In this document: positions 11,700-25,600 of the stretch, piece after piece
Numbering within the stretch: position 1 is the stretch's first letter
Layout: each line of letters opens with the position of its first letter
Assembly: GCA_034190875.2 (NCBI GenBank)
Contig: CM067356.1
Location: 48,165,163 to 48,229,162 of the forward strand
Direction of reading: 5' to 3'
Origin: Urechis unicinctus
Lineage: Eukaryota > Annelida > Polychaeta > Xenopneusta > Urechidae
DNA: 64,000 bases
Translations under genes and position numbers: made by a program
Notes under the pieces: model-generated
What the model was told of the DNA's origin: nothing
Seen by the model: only the letters and a program-made list of their open reading frames with translations
Database searches by the model: none

Positions 11700-12706
11700 C
11701 GTTACCCATTCACGATGTAGCCTAATGCATACCAATTGTTATTATATAACCATAAGTTATGTTCCCAAAGTTTGCCAAAGTTTGAATTAAAGTAACTGTC
11801 GCTATACTGTATAAATCGCTCTGACACGGAAGCCAACTGCAACTAAGTTGACTGCATCATTGTCTAGCTCATCAGCCCCTTGTGCGCTTGGAGCTAGCTA
11901 GATTATTTGTCTGTATAAACCAATAAGGCTTTGATTAGACCACTATTGTGAGCGTTCGTGCTCTGTCTGCCTCACTACCGATTAAGATTCTGACGAACGA
12001 TTTTCATCAGTCACGCTGCCTTCAGTGACTCATTTGGCCTATGGACAAACAATAGTGGGTAATATTGAGCAAATAACCTAAAGAGTATTGATAATCGCTA
12101 CTGTACAACGTTACGGTCAACTAACACGCATCTGTATGACTGATAATTAACGCACAGGGCGACAGAATAAAATAAATGATTACAAAACCACATTTTACCC
12201 CAAACAGCATATCAGAAGCATCAGACGCGACTGGTTTATAGCATGGGCCTCCTGGGCTCCAAATTGAAAATTCTGGTAAGTTGGATCACGAGATCACACG
12301 CTATGATCTGTAGTTGAAATATTGTCCTGCCACGAATTGAATATCAACGACACCCTCATCTAGACGGACCAGGATATTACTCAAATAAAATGTACCGAGT
12401 TTTTATTTGTCGCTGACATTATGCTGTATATTTGGCTGACTCAGCAAACTGATGCGCGCTGTTATAATGCAGTCTCGCTGTTTGCTCATGCACCTATTTC
12501 CCTCTAGCTCAAGCGCGCAAAAGGTGGAAGAGCTAGACGATGACGCGGTCACTATCATTGCATTTGGCTTCCGAGTCGGAGCTATTTATACGGTATAAGC
12601 GGCAGTAACTCTTATTCTAACTTTGGCAAACTTTGGCAACATTACTTTGGTTGTATATTGACAAATATCATACATTAGGTTACCATGTCTACGGGTTTTC
12701 ATTAAT
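11700..12706. mobile_element. Approximately 1 kb structure with long imperfect inverted repeats (MITE- or foldback-like)
   Basis: The left arm (about 11700-11900) and the reverse complement of the right arm (about 12503-12706) share, in order, CCTAATG, the doubled motif CCAAAGTTTGCCAAAGTT, a TACTG..TATAAAT block, CGGAAGCCAA, TGCAA, a TC(A/G)TC(A/G)TTGTCTAGCTC-type block and GCGCTTG..GAGCTAG. The arms are about 200 bp each and diverged. The interior of about 600 bp has no transposase-like frame. The interior contains a further short inverted pair (CCACTATTGT near 11940, ACAATAGTGG near 12050). The shape fits an old non-autonomous DNA element or a foldback repeat. Exact ends and target-site duplications were not resolved. 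Confidence 0.6.
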
Positions 12707-15700
12707 GTGGATTGCGACCTCGCTGTATCGTCTCCATCTGTATCTCTGACATATGAGACGAGTTTGTGTAGAAATTGAAATAGGAAGGAAATGCAATAAG
12801 TACCTTGAACCGTGGTAATATTGCTTAAAAACTAATGGATCAAAGTCCAGCAATCGACTTTCTAGTCTTTATTCGTATCGACCTAAAGCTTTTCAAATTA
12901 TACCGAAAATAGAAAAGTTGCATCGGCATGTCATGAATACACGCCCTATTTGAGGTGGCGTTTTGCTTTACAGCCATAATGGTTTCGTTCAAGAAAAGTG
13001 TTTCTACTGAAAAAGTATTCCAGCTGCAACTTCACAGTATAACAGTCATTATGTTTGTATTCAAGCGCAATGTTCCATCATAACAGAAATACAGTAGACA
13101 TGATCGCATAAGAAGGCAACTTTGCAACACAATGCGTACAGCAGTCACTGTGTTTACATTAAAGCCTAACGATGCACCATACAATGTAACGCATTCAATG
13201 TGTTTCCGTAATAACCTAATATTGCAATATAAAAGGTGACGTTTTCAGAGCAAATCTTATGGACCAGTGTTTGCATTTGTTTGCTCATTAATATAAAGGC
13301 ATTGGAGCAACACGCGATGTTTTCGTACACTTTGTCGTATATGGAAATATCTTTCAGTTGTCCTCCGTACCATTAATAACAAAGCTTTTATAGACGTTCA
13401 GTAAGCTAATTTGATATGGTTGGAGTTGGGTTCTAAGAGCTTGAATATAGCAGTCGCACTCCGAGCAGCTGCAGGGGTTATTTGATGAGTTACGAAATCG
13501 CTGAGATTCTTTTAAGACGGTTACTTCTTACTCGAACGTAGCGATTAATGATGCCACTTTTGCCTAGTTCTTTACTGCATTTTATCATAACTATAAAGTT
13601 GCTTTACCTTAAGAATTGCCTAATCAATATTCACAAATAGTTAAATGTTGTCTCTGATGATAGTAATTACCAAATATGCCCTTTTTACGTTCCAAGTATT
13701 AGAAAATGAAATTCAGTAAACACTAAATCTGCTTCGGTTAGATACACCAGCATTGGTAATATCAACCATGAAATCCAGACTAATAACCATTAATAAACTG
13801 CTTCAACTTTAAGAAGTTAAAAGCTAGAATCTGACGTTGAATAATGTCATCATTTTGCCACACGTCTTGGGGCCATCGTCACGAGTGTTTGCCTCTAACT
13901 GGCAATATGCCGCGTTAACATTACGATAATTGTATCAATCCTGTGCAAGTGATTGCATCTTGAAACATGGATGCCCAAGATAAAAGTCCTCTTTCCAAGC
14001 ATTCCCAAAACGTCTTCAGCTCACATAATTAATACGCTTCTGCTGGTAAGGGGATCTGAGATTGTATCGACAGATTAATTTATACACTGTCGCAACCGAG
14101 CAAGCTACAAACAATGGAATCACTGAGCAGAAACTTCCGCTTTCTACTTATAATGACCAATTAAATTCCTTGACATCATTTACGCATTCTACAATTACAT
14201 CACGCTGTGGCAATTCAACAGTACAAATGTTAACTTGTATCGATTGTATGCGACTTTATTTCCCTTGTGCAAAGAGCAGATAAAATCAATATTTTAATTC
14301 CGACATGATTTCAGGAGATATCTTGTATAGTCCTCAACCAGTTGTTTAAGGACAACTTAACCGAAACCAAAACAGCGTATAATGACAAAATAAGCCATTT
14401 TACCCATTCAAAACATTCCGCATGATTCCGGACGAAGAAACACTTTATTGCTTGCGTATTGGCATTATAGAAGCAGGATGAAAAGCAGGATGCATTCAGC
14501 TATTTAGGGCTCTATGTCGTATCAATAAGTAATGGCCCTCCATAACATCCGGTAGTTTTGTGCGTATTTGTCCATTGGGTCACTATTGTCATGAATACAT
14601 GAAAAAAACCCTCACGATATCAAAGCTGAATAAGGCAATTCGCCCGCACGCAAGGCAATCATCCTGGCTGCAAAACCACACAACACAATACGACACCACA
14701 GTTACGATACCTGATGTGCTTCTGTTACTGTTCATGACAGATGTGATTACAGAATCTTATGGGCCATTTGAATTCTGACTAAAACCGTGACTTGAGTGTA
14801 TAACTTTGCACACACAAAGAAGTAATCCGTCAAATTATATATTGATACAAATCCGTCCAAATATTTCAGCGGGAACGATTGAGGTGATATGATGAGGTCG
14901 TGATCCATACAAATGAAATGGAAAAAGCCCTGAGTCTGATTATTTATATGATACTGCCCTTTTCATATATTGCCGCATTACTTATTCTAATCTGCTTTCG
15001 ATTTCCCAGACTATTAATCATTTAAAAACACTTTGCCCAATGTGATCTGTCTGCGTGTGAGTCCTTGCGAATGTGTAAGCACATGTCAAGCAGATGTAGT
15101 AATGGGCATTTCTGGCAAGTCCGTGTCCTTAACGAGTCTATTGTTGTGAAAGGATCAACACCAAGTGTCCATCAACGCTAGGTTTTGACATTCACTGAAT
15201 TATTACTGGGTAGAATCGTTGAGCCGAGATAATGATAGTTACATACGCGTAGGCTTCTCTTGCTACAAAAACTAACGTCGGCAGCACGCTCAGGAATAAA
15301 GAAGCGAAGGTGAAATGTTTTTATTTGTTACTTATCTGTTTGGGTTTTTATTCAAGTAATTTGGTTTTGCGCAAATCACTGCATTCATTCTCTGCTTATC
15401 TATTCTACGTAGGCATGCATGTATATTTGTTTATCTATCGCCCCCTCCCCGGACGATTCTTTAATAAGTAATTTGATATGTTGGTAATCAAGCAAACGCT
15501 GGAAATTTTAAAGCTGTCAATTGGTGTACGCTAGTTGCATGGCTGGATTGGATGTTTTTACCCAGGGATCTGACTTTCATCCAATATTCCGGCGGACTAT
15601 GTTAAATAGTATAAGGGTCTCAATAACCGAATAACTGATTCTCTTACATTCGATCTGTCAACGGAGTCAATAATATTAGGTGTCTAGTAAGCTGGGACAG

Positions 15701-17448
15701 TCATGTTTGAATATTGTACCAGCTTTATATCAAATCAAATCACTCATACAAGGTAAATGTGAAAAACCAGTGGGTGACAAAGGCAGCCTAGCATGGCTCT
15801 TTTAACATTTCAGCAGAAATCACCGCAGGCTCGCTCGAATCATGATTAAATGGTTATTTATGACATAAGTTTTGCCAATTGAAAATTAATTGACATGTGA
15901 AAAATCTGATAATCAAGCTGGAAGTCATGTTTTGAATGACAAGCATAGTGATTGGCAATAGTTTTGAGGGGGTGGTAGCTGCAAGGACAATTAGACAGAT
16001 ACTGCGCTACAACATCACGGAACGGGTTGCTCAAGCAGCCACACGGGCGGCAATATGTGAATGCCAAATAATAAGTGGTACATAGTGAGTAACATACTGG
16101 TCCGTCTAGACGATGGTGTCATTGATAGCAAATTCGTGTCCGGTCAATATTTCAGCAATAGACTGTAGCGTGTTATCTCGTAATCTAATGCAGTAATGCA
16201 GTGCCCTGATGTTCTGGAGTGTATCGCTTTCTTTATCAGTAACAGTAAGTTTTTCGTTTTTGTTTCAGGTTATTACTGAACGACTAGAAAACACTAGCGC
16301 CATGTTGCTTCATGGTTATTTCTCTGACGAACATATATCCATCACTTACTCGCGGCTTTACTTAAACAATTACTGACATTTTCATCTTACCCTATTCGTG
16401 TTACTGAGGTGAAACATATATGGAAGGTTATAACGACACGATCCGCCAACGTGTCACGTGACGACATGCTTTTAATGTTCGCCAGCGTAACAAAACATAC
16501 TACGTTCATACGACCTCTTTGTTGTACATTGCATATTCAGCCATTCTGATATCTTTTTTCAACCCTTATATCGATTACTTCACTGATGAAAACAACTTCT
16601 GAACCGCGTCTGAGACTGTTCATACATGCATCATGACTAAACGACTGACAGCCATTTGCTGCTTCCCGTCTGATAAAGAGTTTCACTTTTTCATTATCAC
16701 GGAATCTTATGGTTTGATCTGGCGTTTTAATCTATTAGTTAGCAAAAATTTCAATTTGCTTGATAAATTATTCGCAAATAAGATTTGTAGGTGACTTAAA
16801 AAGGCCTGTTCCAATATGCTGTTATCTTTTTATGGCACTCCCTTTAATGTTAAAATATTTATCAGTAATTGAATTAATTATTGGTTTTAATTTGTTTTAT
16901 ATCTCCAGCTTATATCAGCCATGCTCTATCATGAAAACAAACTCTGTATATGGTAATGTGTGCGCTTGGGTGATTGTGGATTGCATTGATACACACAATG
17001 AACTATATGTACAGCGCTTGTCAACTGCTGAGCTGTGGATCGAGCATCAAACTATACAGCCATAGATCAACCAGACAGCATATTAACAGACTTATTTGTT
17101 AGGACATCTATATTGGCACATGAATTGTGTTCAATTAAACATTCACAATCCGATAGATTTGTGAATACAGCAACAGTAACTAAAACAATCGAAACGTCTA
17201 TCGGAGTGAAGAAAAACATGATTACAGTTTGTTAAATCATTGAAACAATTGTTGTTAAGTGACGCTTTAGCGGACCTCACGTGAATCTGTAGTACTATAA
17301 GCACCCTATCGCTTCGTAAGCATGGTTTTGTGCTGAGGCACTATTTAGTTGACATTACATCTGCAACGTACCTGATTCAATCACCAATGGAATTGTTGTA
17401 GTAACGGAACTCATTTCAATCTTTACATCATAAAATTCACTGATCACA
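12707..17448. other. Intergenic DNA, no gene supported
   Basis: This is AT-rich DNA with open frames no longer than about 100 codons (the longest, 16760-17065 plus, starts in low-complexity hydrophobic text). I recognise no domain, repeat array or RNA gene. Confidence 0.5.
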
Positions 17449-17523
17449 CACGGCTTAGTTAAGAGCGATCAAAGACGGCGTAGCTGAGAAGGATCAAACA
17501 CGGCGTAGTTGGGTCGGATCAAA
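17449..17523. repeat. Minisatellite, three copies of a 25 bp unit
   Basis: The copies are 17449-17473, 17474-17498 and 17499-17523, directly adjoining. The shared pattern is (C/G)ACGGC(G/T)TAG(T/C)T, a variable middle, then GATCAAA. There are no spacers, so this is not a CRISPR array. Confidence 0.85.
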
Positions 17524-19063
17524 CAAGTTATGACCGAGAAATATCTTATAATCACTTCAAAGAATCGCATCAAAACTAATATGGACTATATGAAGAATAG
17601 ATGATTGCATAAACCACAACTCCAAAGGTGGAATGATTGCAAATACGCATATGAGAGCCTGATAACTACGTGGAAGTCACCCCCACCCAAACCCCCAATC
17701 AGCCAACAAACACATGTATGCATATAATCTGGCTTGTGGGTCTTTTCTATGTATGCATAAGAGTAGAAGAGGCAGTTTGGAAGGTATAGATTTGCACATG
17801 AGCAGCAATGCTGTATGAACAAGGTTCCTTTATTCCAGTGACGAGGGTATGCTGGCGGTCTGTTCTTCTGCCAGCATCATTTGGTGCGGGTCTTCTACAA
17901 GCTGTAAAGGTAGGTGACCCAAGCCGATGAAGGTGCATGAGATTAAACAGACAAATAGGGGTTCGAATGAGTTTTACCTGCCAAAATATGATTTTCACTA
18001 GCACAACATGCCGATAGAGCAAATTGAGATGTTATACGGTTCTACATGCGACCAAATAAACATGTTGCTACTATAATGGATGTGACGCATGAATGCGGCC
18101 GTGAATCAGATGCGGCACATCTCTTAGATCATCCAGATGGATTATTGCTGATAGGCTGTGTTCGGGAATTTATCATTGCATGAATATTACATGTAAGTAC
18201 GAAATTATATCGATTCCGCAGTGCTAAGTAAGACCAGAATAGATTGTATCACATAGACTAACAATGCCCAAGGTCTTTTCATTACATTTGAATAGATGAC
18301 AATCTCGCCCCAATCAGGTTGCTGTGGCACATTAATTTTCGGTATGAACAGATAAGACGGCATATATCCGAGAAGTAAATTATCTACTCCTAGACAACTG
18401 TCATCGAGGGCTTCTGTGTCAGATTAATGATTAACATCTACCTTATTCAAAGGGCTAATATCCGCATCAGTCTGGGACATGCATAAGGCCATACGCCACT
18501 CCTCGATGAATATTCCAATAGAACGAGGGAAGAGTACCTGTTCGAAGGGACAAGTCATACCTTCTGGAAACTAATTCCCTACACAAATTTGAGGTAAAAC
18601 CAATGAAGGCAGTTACGTTAGAAATATACAACTCAACCTGTGTATACTTGCAACAATAAGTATAATAACCATAATGCAATTTAAAGAATTGTTGTCATAA
18701 CATCAACTGTCTCTCTGTGGCATTAGCATAGCAAACAGGCTAAATTTATATTCAATGATAGAGACAACATGTGCGTGTCCAGTGTTTTCGTTAATATGAT
18801 CAAGCATGTCAATCTTCTGTGGCTATTGTGAACTGCAGATAAAAAAGGACAAATCTGTTGTACAAACGGTCCACGTTTTGATCCCTGAGAGTTTTATTCA
18901 TTTAGGAAATCGGATCAGCCAATGAATAGATAATTTGATTATAAAAGGACTTTTACGCCAAAGCCATTATAGAAATATATGCAATGTCTTGTAGCCGCAA
19001 AAAGTTGTATTATGAACGGTAAGTGATAGGTCATGTTACATGCTTGCAGTACTATTTAATTTA
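17524..19063. other. Intergenic DNA, no gene supported
   Basis: The overlapping open frames on the minus strand at 17586-18022 have no recognised content. No RNA gene is evident. Confidence 0.5.
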
Positions 19064-19680
19064 TGTATGCATGTATATATGTATGTATGTTTGTATGTTT
19101 GCATGTATGTATGTATGTATGTATGTATGTATGTATGTATGTATGTATGTATGTATGTATGTATGTATGTATGTATGTATGTATGTATGTATGTATGTAT
19201 GTATGTATGTATGTATGTATGTATGTATGTATGTATGTATGTATGTATGTATGTATGTATGTATGTATGTATGTATGTATGTATGTATGTATGTATGTAT
19301 GTATGTATGTATGTATGTATGTATGTATGTATGTATGTATGTATGTATGTATGTATGCATGCATGTATGCATGCATGCACGCACGTACGTACGTACGTAC
19401 GTACGTACGTACGTACGTACGTACGTACGTACGTACGTACGTACGTACGTACGTACGTATGTATGTATGTATGTATGTATGTATGTATGTATGTATGTAT
19501 GTATGTATGTATGTGTATGTATGTATGTATGTATGTATGTATGTATGTATGTATGTATGTATGTATGTATGTATGTATGTATATGTATTTATGTATGTAT
19601 TAATGTATTAATGCAAGTATGTATACCTGTATGTATGTATGTATACCTGTATGTATGTATGTATGTATGTATATGTGCAT
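19064..19680. repeat. Compound tetranucleotide tract: (ATGT)n, (ACGT)n, (ATGT)n
   Basis: A nearly uninterrupted ATGT run covers about 19103-19357. It passes through a short GCAT transition into a pure ACGT block (19383-19458, 19 units) and then returns to ATGT until about 19580, with decaying copies to 19680. All open frames here encode simple Cys-Met-Tyr-Val, Arg-Thr-Tyr-Val or Ile-His-Thr-Tyr repeats. ACGT differs from ATGT by a single CpG transition, which probably links the blocks. Confidence 0.97.
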
Positions 19681-19699
19681 GTATGTTAGTACGCATGCA

Positions 19700-22600
19700 A
19701 ATCATGATGTATACTTCACCTTATGTTGCAGATCGATATAAAGACTAGCGTGCAAGTTCTAATACTGAACCAAGTTTTTGTAGAAACCAAGATCCGTTAC
19801 AGCAAAAAAAATGCGATTCGCTGCTGCAAACAGCCACGGCTGTGGAGTATAGCATGCCAGCCACGGATCAATCATTGCACTACTTAGGCTCATATTTTCC
19901 CTATCGTGACAAGTTACCCCATGGAAGCAGATCATAGTGAGGCAGAATTAAGAGACAACGACTCTTATATGGCCCTTTGATTGCTAAGATTGCGCGGATG
20001 ACCAGATAGATATCTTTATTGATTCGAGGGAAATGGCCAAGCGGAAACATGGCTCTCTTTAACGTTTTGGTTATCGACCATCATCTATAAGCCACGAGCG
20101 TTATTCTGTTGTGATTCCTTCTCCAAGGCAATTATGTTCCGTGGATATTACCGTGTCTGGTGGGAGCGATGCATTCTTTGCGATATTTTTCCTCTATTGT
20201 CGTATCAGCATAGAAAGCCGGAAGTCACTGGAATGGTTAAATGTAGCACCCGCTTCAATGTCGTTATATTTTGATAACCACTCGGATATGACGAAGGTTT
20301 TTGTTGTACTTGCCTTGAGAGGCAGAATATTTTCTTTGGTAGACAGATTCGATTACGTCAGAGGTTAAACATAACGTTAGCAGCCCAGAAAGGACATATT
20401 ATGCGTAGCCACATTACTCTCCATGTCGGATGCTCTGCTGTCACCGGATGATTTATGAAATACTAAGTAAAACTTCTCAATTCACATAGATCACCCGTTA
20501 GTGCAGGGGCTCCCACCCCTTCTATAATGCTGCATACCCAGATCCGTATTGCTCAGTGAGTTCCTGACATGGACTAGAATTGTTAACGACAAGAAATCCC
20601 CATCAGTGTCATTGGTGCCCTCAGAGATACCACTACCCGTTGGTCATGCTGCAATAAGCTGTCATGTGGCATTTCCTCTTTAACTCACATCGACGACTTT
20701 ACCGTGTCATAAAAAGTAACCGTTGCACAGGAGGATATATAATTGATGAATGCCTGTATTAAAGGGTCTTTAATCTTACCTATATTGGCTAAATGTAAAT
20801 CCCTCACTTTTCATTTCCTTTATTCGTTTGGTAATGACTCATTCATTTCCAACCATGTGATTACTGGGTGTACATTTCATGTAGCCAATTCGTAGTTATA
20901 TCACACTGTGCAAGGGCTAATGCTTTTATTTTGGATTTGATTCGATGGGAGGTTGAACAAAAGCCAGTGTTATATAAACGCTTGTCATACGACAATGTTG
21001 TCCGTTCACGTTCGGTTCAATAGTCACAAAAACTGCTGTGGTTATTGCTATTATTCTTCCCAGATGGATTATGAATTATGCAATAGGCCCTTTGAATCTT
21101 AATGAAATAAACATTTGTTTATCTCCCACTGCCCATATTTCTGTGGCTTTCGCTTCGCTGCGTTGCAAAGAGTAACATACGCAAGAACAAAGTCAGGAAT
21201 AATAAACCATCATATAATGTCCCCGTTGCTCTACGATATTGTTAATATGAGAACAATCGATCAGAGGGCAAGGAAAAATTTATTGTATCAGATGAAAACT
21301 AAAGCCAATTTGTTCGGTATGTATTCCTTATTGAGGTGTGCTTTCCGATGTTCCACCACACGTGACCTAATCGGCATCTACTGCATAGTAGTTGCAAGAC
21401 TGACAATCTACCAAAATGTTGATTAAACAATCTTTGATCTACGCGATGTGACAAATGTCTCCAATGGTTATTCTACAACATTGTGCCCCGAGCGTATGAA
21501 ACCTACAGCTTGCCAAAGGCGCGCAGCTCACGAACCGGGGATTTTTCGTGACATTATCGCTGTGATGTAGCACTTGTTGAAAAGAACTGTGGCTGTACCA
21601 GATGATTTCTCAACTTGAATAACGATAAATAATCAACACGCATTCATAGAAATGGGTCAAATCATTTCTTATGCAATTTAAATGCTCGTCGGTGCTGTCA
21701 ATTCATGCATACTTATTGGTTATCTTTGGTGTTCTGCGAATGCATGACTGACGGACAGTCATACTTTGCGCACGTTTGAATGAAGTCTTGATACCTTTAA
21801 AGGCAGTGTAATATATTTCATTGATGCAACTCTGCCTCTTACTTTACATATTCGGCATTAATGAGGGTATGATTAAGATAATAAATTCTTTTGTCTTCAA
21901 CGTCGACGGGAATTAAACCATCGACTCCCTGTTAATAGCTGCAACAGTGTAATGTACCACTTTGATATGGAAGATATGAAAGGTTCTGAGTGAATTTTCT
22001 AAGTCAATGTATGCGAGATCATCTTCGGCAGTCCGCATTCTATATATGGAGCAATCTTACTTATAAAATTTGACATGGATTAGTCAACGTGTTAAAGCTT
22101 ATGGAATATTTGCCCATTTGGGATGGTCAGTAAAATGCAATCAACTTTTAGAACAAATAATAAAACAAATAATTTGACAAATAACTGAACTGCTGGTGTT
22201 TGTTTTAGGCTTATACTGAATACAGCGTATCTTCGCTCTCGATCCGCATTTTGCAATGTTCCAAATTGAAACGTTCAGATTTAAAGGGATATTGTGATGA
22301 TGATGGAGGGGAATGGGGTCGTGATATTTGGACAAAGTCCCTTCAAGCAGCAATGACAATAGTCTGTTGCCAACGTTTCTAAATCTCACATAGCATTGAG
22401 CCGTCAGATTTGTGCTGCAGAGTAAATCAAAGAAGGGAACTATTTTGGTCAATACCACAGCGGCATAACATTGAAGCGATGTCCGGTTAAAGTTTCAATA
22501 CAGGCGTGCTATTTGTATATATATATAATTTGCAATTCTAACATGTTCACCCTTAGCTATGCCATTGTTATATATAATTTTGATAGGAACACCGAGATAG

Positions 22601-25600
22601 GAATTAGTTGAATTAATTCGAGGGTAAGAAAATGGTTTGTGTTTCATTTGTCAATTTGCTTAAGTAATAGCATAGACACAGGGTCTTCACATTCTTACGC
22701 ATTGTTCATGCCGAGTGCATAACGGTGAGTGATACAATTTCTTATAATGAAATAGCAGTACACGTTTTCAACCGACCAACACCCATTTCTTCGGAACACA
22801 GAATACTTTGGATCTTTGGCAAAAGAACTTAAGGATCCACATGCTGATCAGCTCAAGCATATCTTGCTCTAATGATCTCTACAATTTGACATGAGTATTT
22901 GAATGTCTTATGTCTGTAACAGCCACAGAAACAAAACAAGAGATGTCTTTATAATAGCTTACTTGTTTTGCTGTGATGAAACAACACTTTGATTTATTGT
23001 TAATGACATAATGATCAACAATAACAGTAAGACATCGACGATAAACGTGGCGGTGATATATAATACGTGTCAGTATGCACCCAATAACAATGATGAAAAC
23101 TAGACAGAGACTACTCGCCCATACCTGATCAAATCCTATATGCCATCAATCTATATAGCAATAAATAAAAAGCCTTCCAGCCAGACAGTGTGTGGGTGTA
23201 GGATAAACCTTTAACGTAACTAAACTTCATGAACACGAAGAAATGCTGAGAACGCCATTAGATAATTCAGTCACATTGTATAGTGCAAATCGGCGGATGT
23301 CCGTGTGGTTACTTGCAAATGTTCAAGATAAGCGTGATGGTACTTGTACTTTAATGGAAAACATATTAGATGGCTTCACTTCAAATAGTATCTGTACTGG
23401 AATTAAAATCGAAGTCATACACTGATTACTATACTTTGAAAGGAGCTAGCAACGTTGGCATTAACACAGATCATGCGACTGAGCATGCCGGGTCTGCATG
23501 GATCATTTGCATTGATGTAAATCATGAGAAATGAATAAAGGCAAGGCTCAAGAAGTAGAAAACACCAACTTATACAAACCTTCTACATAGGGTTTACACT
23601 ATCTAACGTGCACTTCCATTCTACAAAGATCGTGCAGCATACACAATGAATATCAAGCAATGATGAAGCAGCCGTATAACCATTATATCCTCAAAAGTGC
23701 AATGTACATGGCATTGCAAATTGGTTTCTTACTGTTAATACTATTATCTTATGATATTTTAGTTACTCGACTCGAAACCTTAATTTAGCATTATCTTCAA
23801 GTTTTATCAATGATGCAATTTATTAGTGCCTAAAAATGTAATCTAATCATACGAGTATTATCACAAACTTTTGCACATGAAGCAGTTCGTTGTTTGCTTT
23901 TACTTACGCCTAGCGTTAGTTGCCACTTACGTAATCTGCATTTGTAAATATTTCATTGAGAGAAACCTTTTTTAGCTTGCTTAGTAGCCTATCCTCCTAC
24001 CGACATACATCACAACTACATAGGTGACTAATTCAGACCAACCTAGCAAGTGTACGATTAACCTTAATATCGCAATCCATTTCTTAACATCAAATATTAA
24101 GCTGGTTCGTGTTAAACAAATGGATGAAATATCAGCAAGTATATTTTGCTTTGTTCAGCTACTACACCATCTGTATATTACATTGTGTCCTAATGGTACG
24201 TCAGTTATTGTCACTTAACTACCAACACCAGTTAAAGCACATCTGTAGTATTACGATCCGTTGTGGCCATTGTTTGATGTATTATTTGTAAAACTTTGCG
24301 TTTGTTTCTCATTAGTACAAATACCTTCGCCATCTCTAGCCTTACCGCATATACGAGCATGTTTAATAAGCAATATACAGCTTCGATATTTGAAAGATTA
24401 TGCTGTTCGAAATATTGCTGCGTCAATATGCATGAATAATTCTTAAAACCCGTACTAAAGGTACAAGATTTCGCCCAATCGGCATGACCCTGATGCTTGT
24501 GATTGCATCACTGATTACCTTCATAATAACAATCTCTCTAAGTATAGGAATGTTCAGTCGACGTCGTATGTATTCCACGTATGATCACCATGCATAACGA
24601 AAATATAATGATATTGACTTAGTCTAGCTGACGAATGTTGGCTAAAATAAATGTCTACATGTTTCTGGTTCTGGTAGTCTCGTAGCAATCTCTGTTAATT
24701 CGTTATTGCTGTAGTTTTATCAGAACCATTATCAGTAAATAAACAATGTAATCAAGGTCCTTGATTGAGATTTGAGGATTATAAATGACAAAGGAAATGG
24801 CATGACTGAAGTAGATTGGTAGCCCTCATTTTGCATATCTTTAAATGTCACATTACCGGCAATTATGTATTGGTTTTAAGCAACATGTTTCCCTTTACTG
24901 ATGCAGGCTATGGAACAGTAGAACTATTCTGTGATATAAGCTTCGGTGAATCCTTATGCACCATTTAAGTGTAATGTTAGGTGTTTCCTGAGTTACTTCC
25001 GGTGCCGCATTGCCCGGAATGGCTTTACGCACATGTCATACGGATAAATGTGCACGAGGAGGTCGCCTACGCAAATGCCATAACCAAAAATTGCTGCTTG
25101 ATAGGAAGTGACATGCAGTAATTATTACGCACAGTGTTACATCTCGCAATTAAGAGGCGTAGTTGGCCTGAACATTGCATATCTCGTATACCACGGTGTC
25201 AAGCAATGTCAGATTTTATGTTATTTGCAGTGCAATTACTAATCACATTCTTCTGATTGAAATGTAGTTATTTTTAATGCCCCTGGCTGCCTTAATATTG
25301 ATCAACCAGCAGAATCAACACATGATACTAATTAAATCGGTCTATAACACATGGTAGCCATAGTAATTGAGCATCCAACAAAATTGGAGCAAAGTAAAGA
25401 TGTAGGGCAAATTGTTTTTATTCTTTTTATTTATACTGTAGAGAATATAGTGTGACATTTTATGTGATTGTTTGAAATATATTCACTTGGCATCGTAAGG
25501 AGCTGCGGCTATCATAGAATGTTTCCCCTTCATAATGCAAATGGCCTCAGCGTAGAGGCACATACATGTTCTATATAGTACAGGTGTGAGACAATCAGAA

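Noticed and set aside
13041..13250. Possible two or three diverged copies of a 45-100 bp unit (CAGTCA..TGTTT..AT..AA.GC words)
   Set aside because: Only weak similarity, with gaps needed throughout; could not be told from chance by eye.
17449..17523. Possible CRISPR-like array
   Set aside because: The three units adjoin without spacers, and the context is eukaryotic.
19023..19748. Open frames up to 241 codons
   Set aside because: They read through the ATGT/ACGT tract and contain only Tyr-Val-Cys-Met, Arg-Thr-Tyr-Val or Ile-His-Thr-Tyr repeats.
21115..21426. 103-codon open frame on the plus strand
   Set aside because: No recognisable motif, no neighbouring gene, and a length expected by chance in 64 kb of AT-rich DNA.
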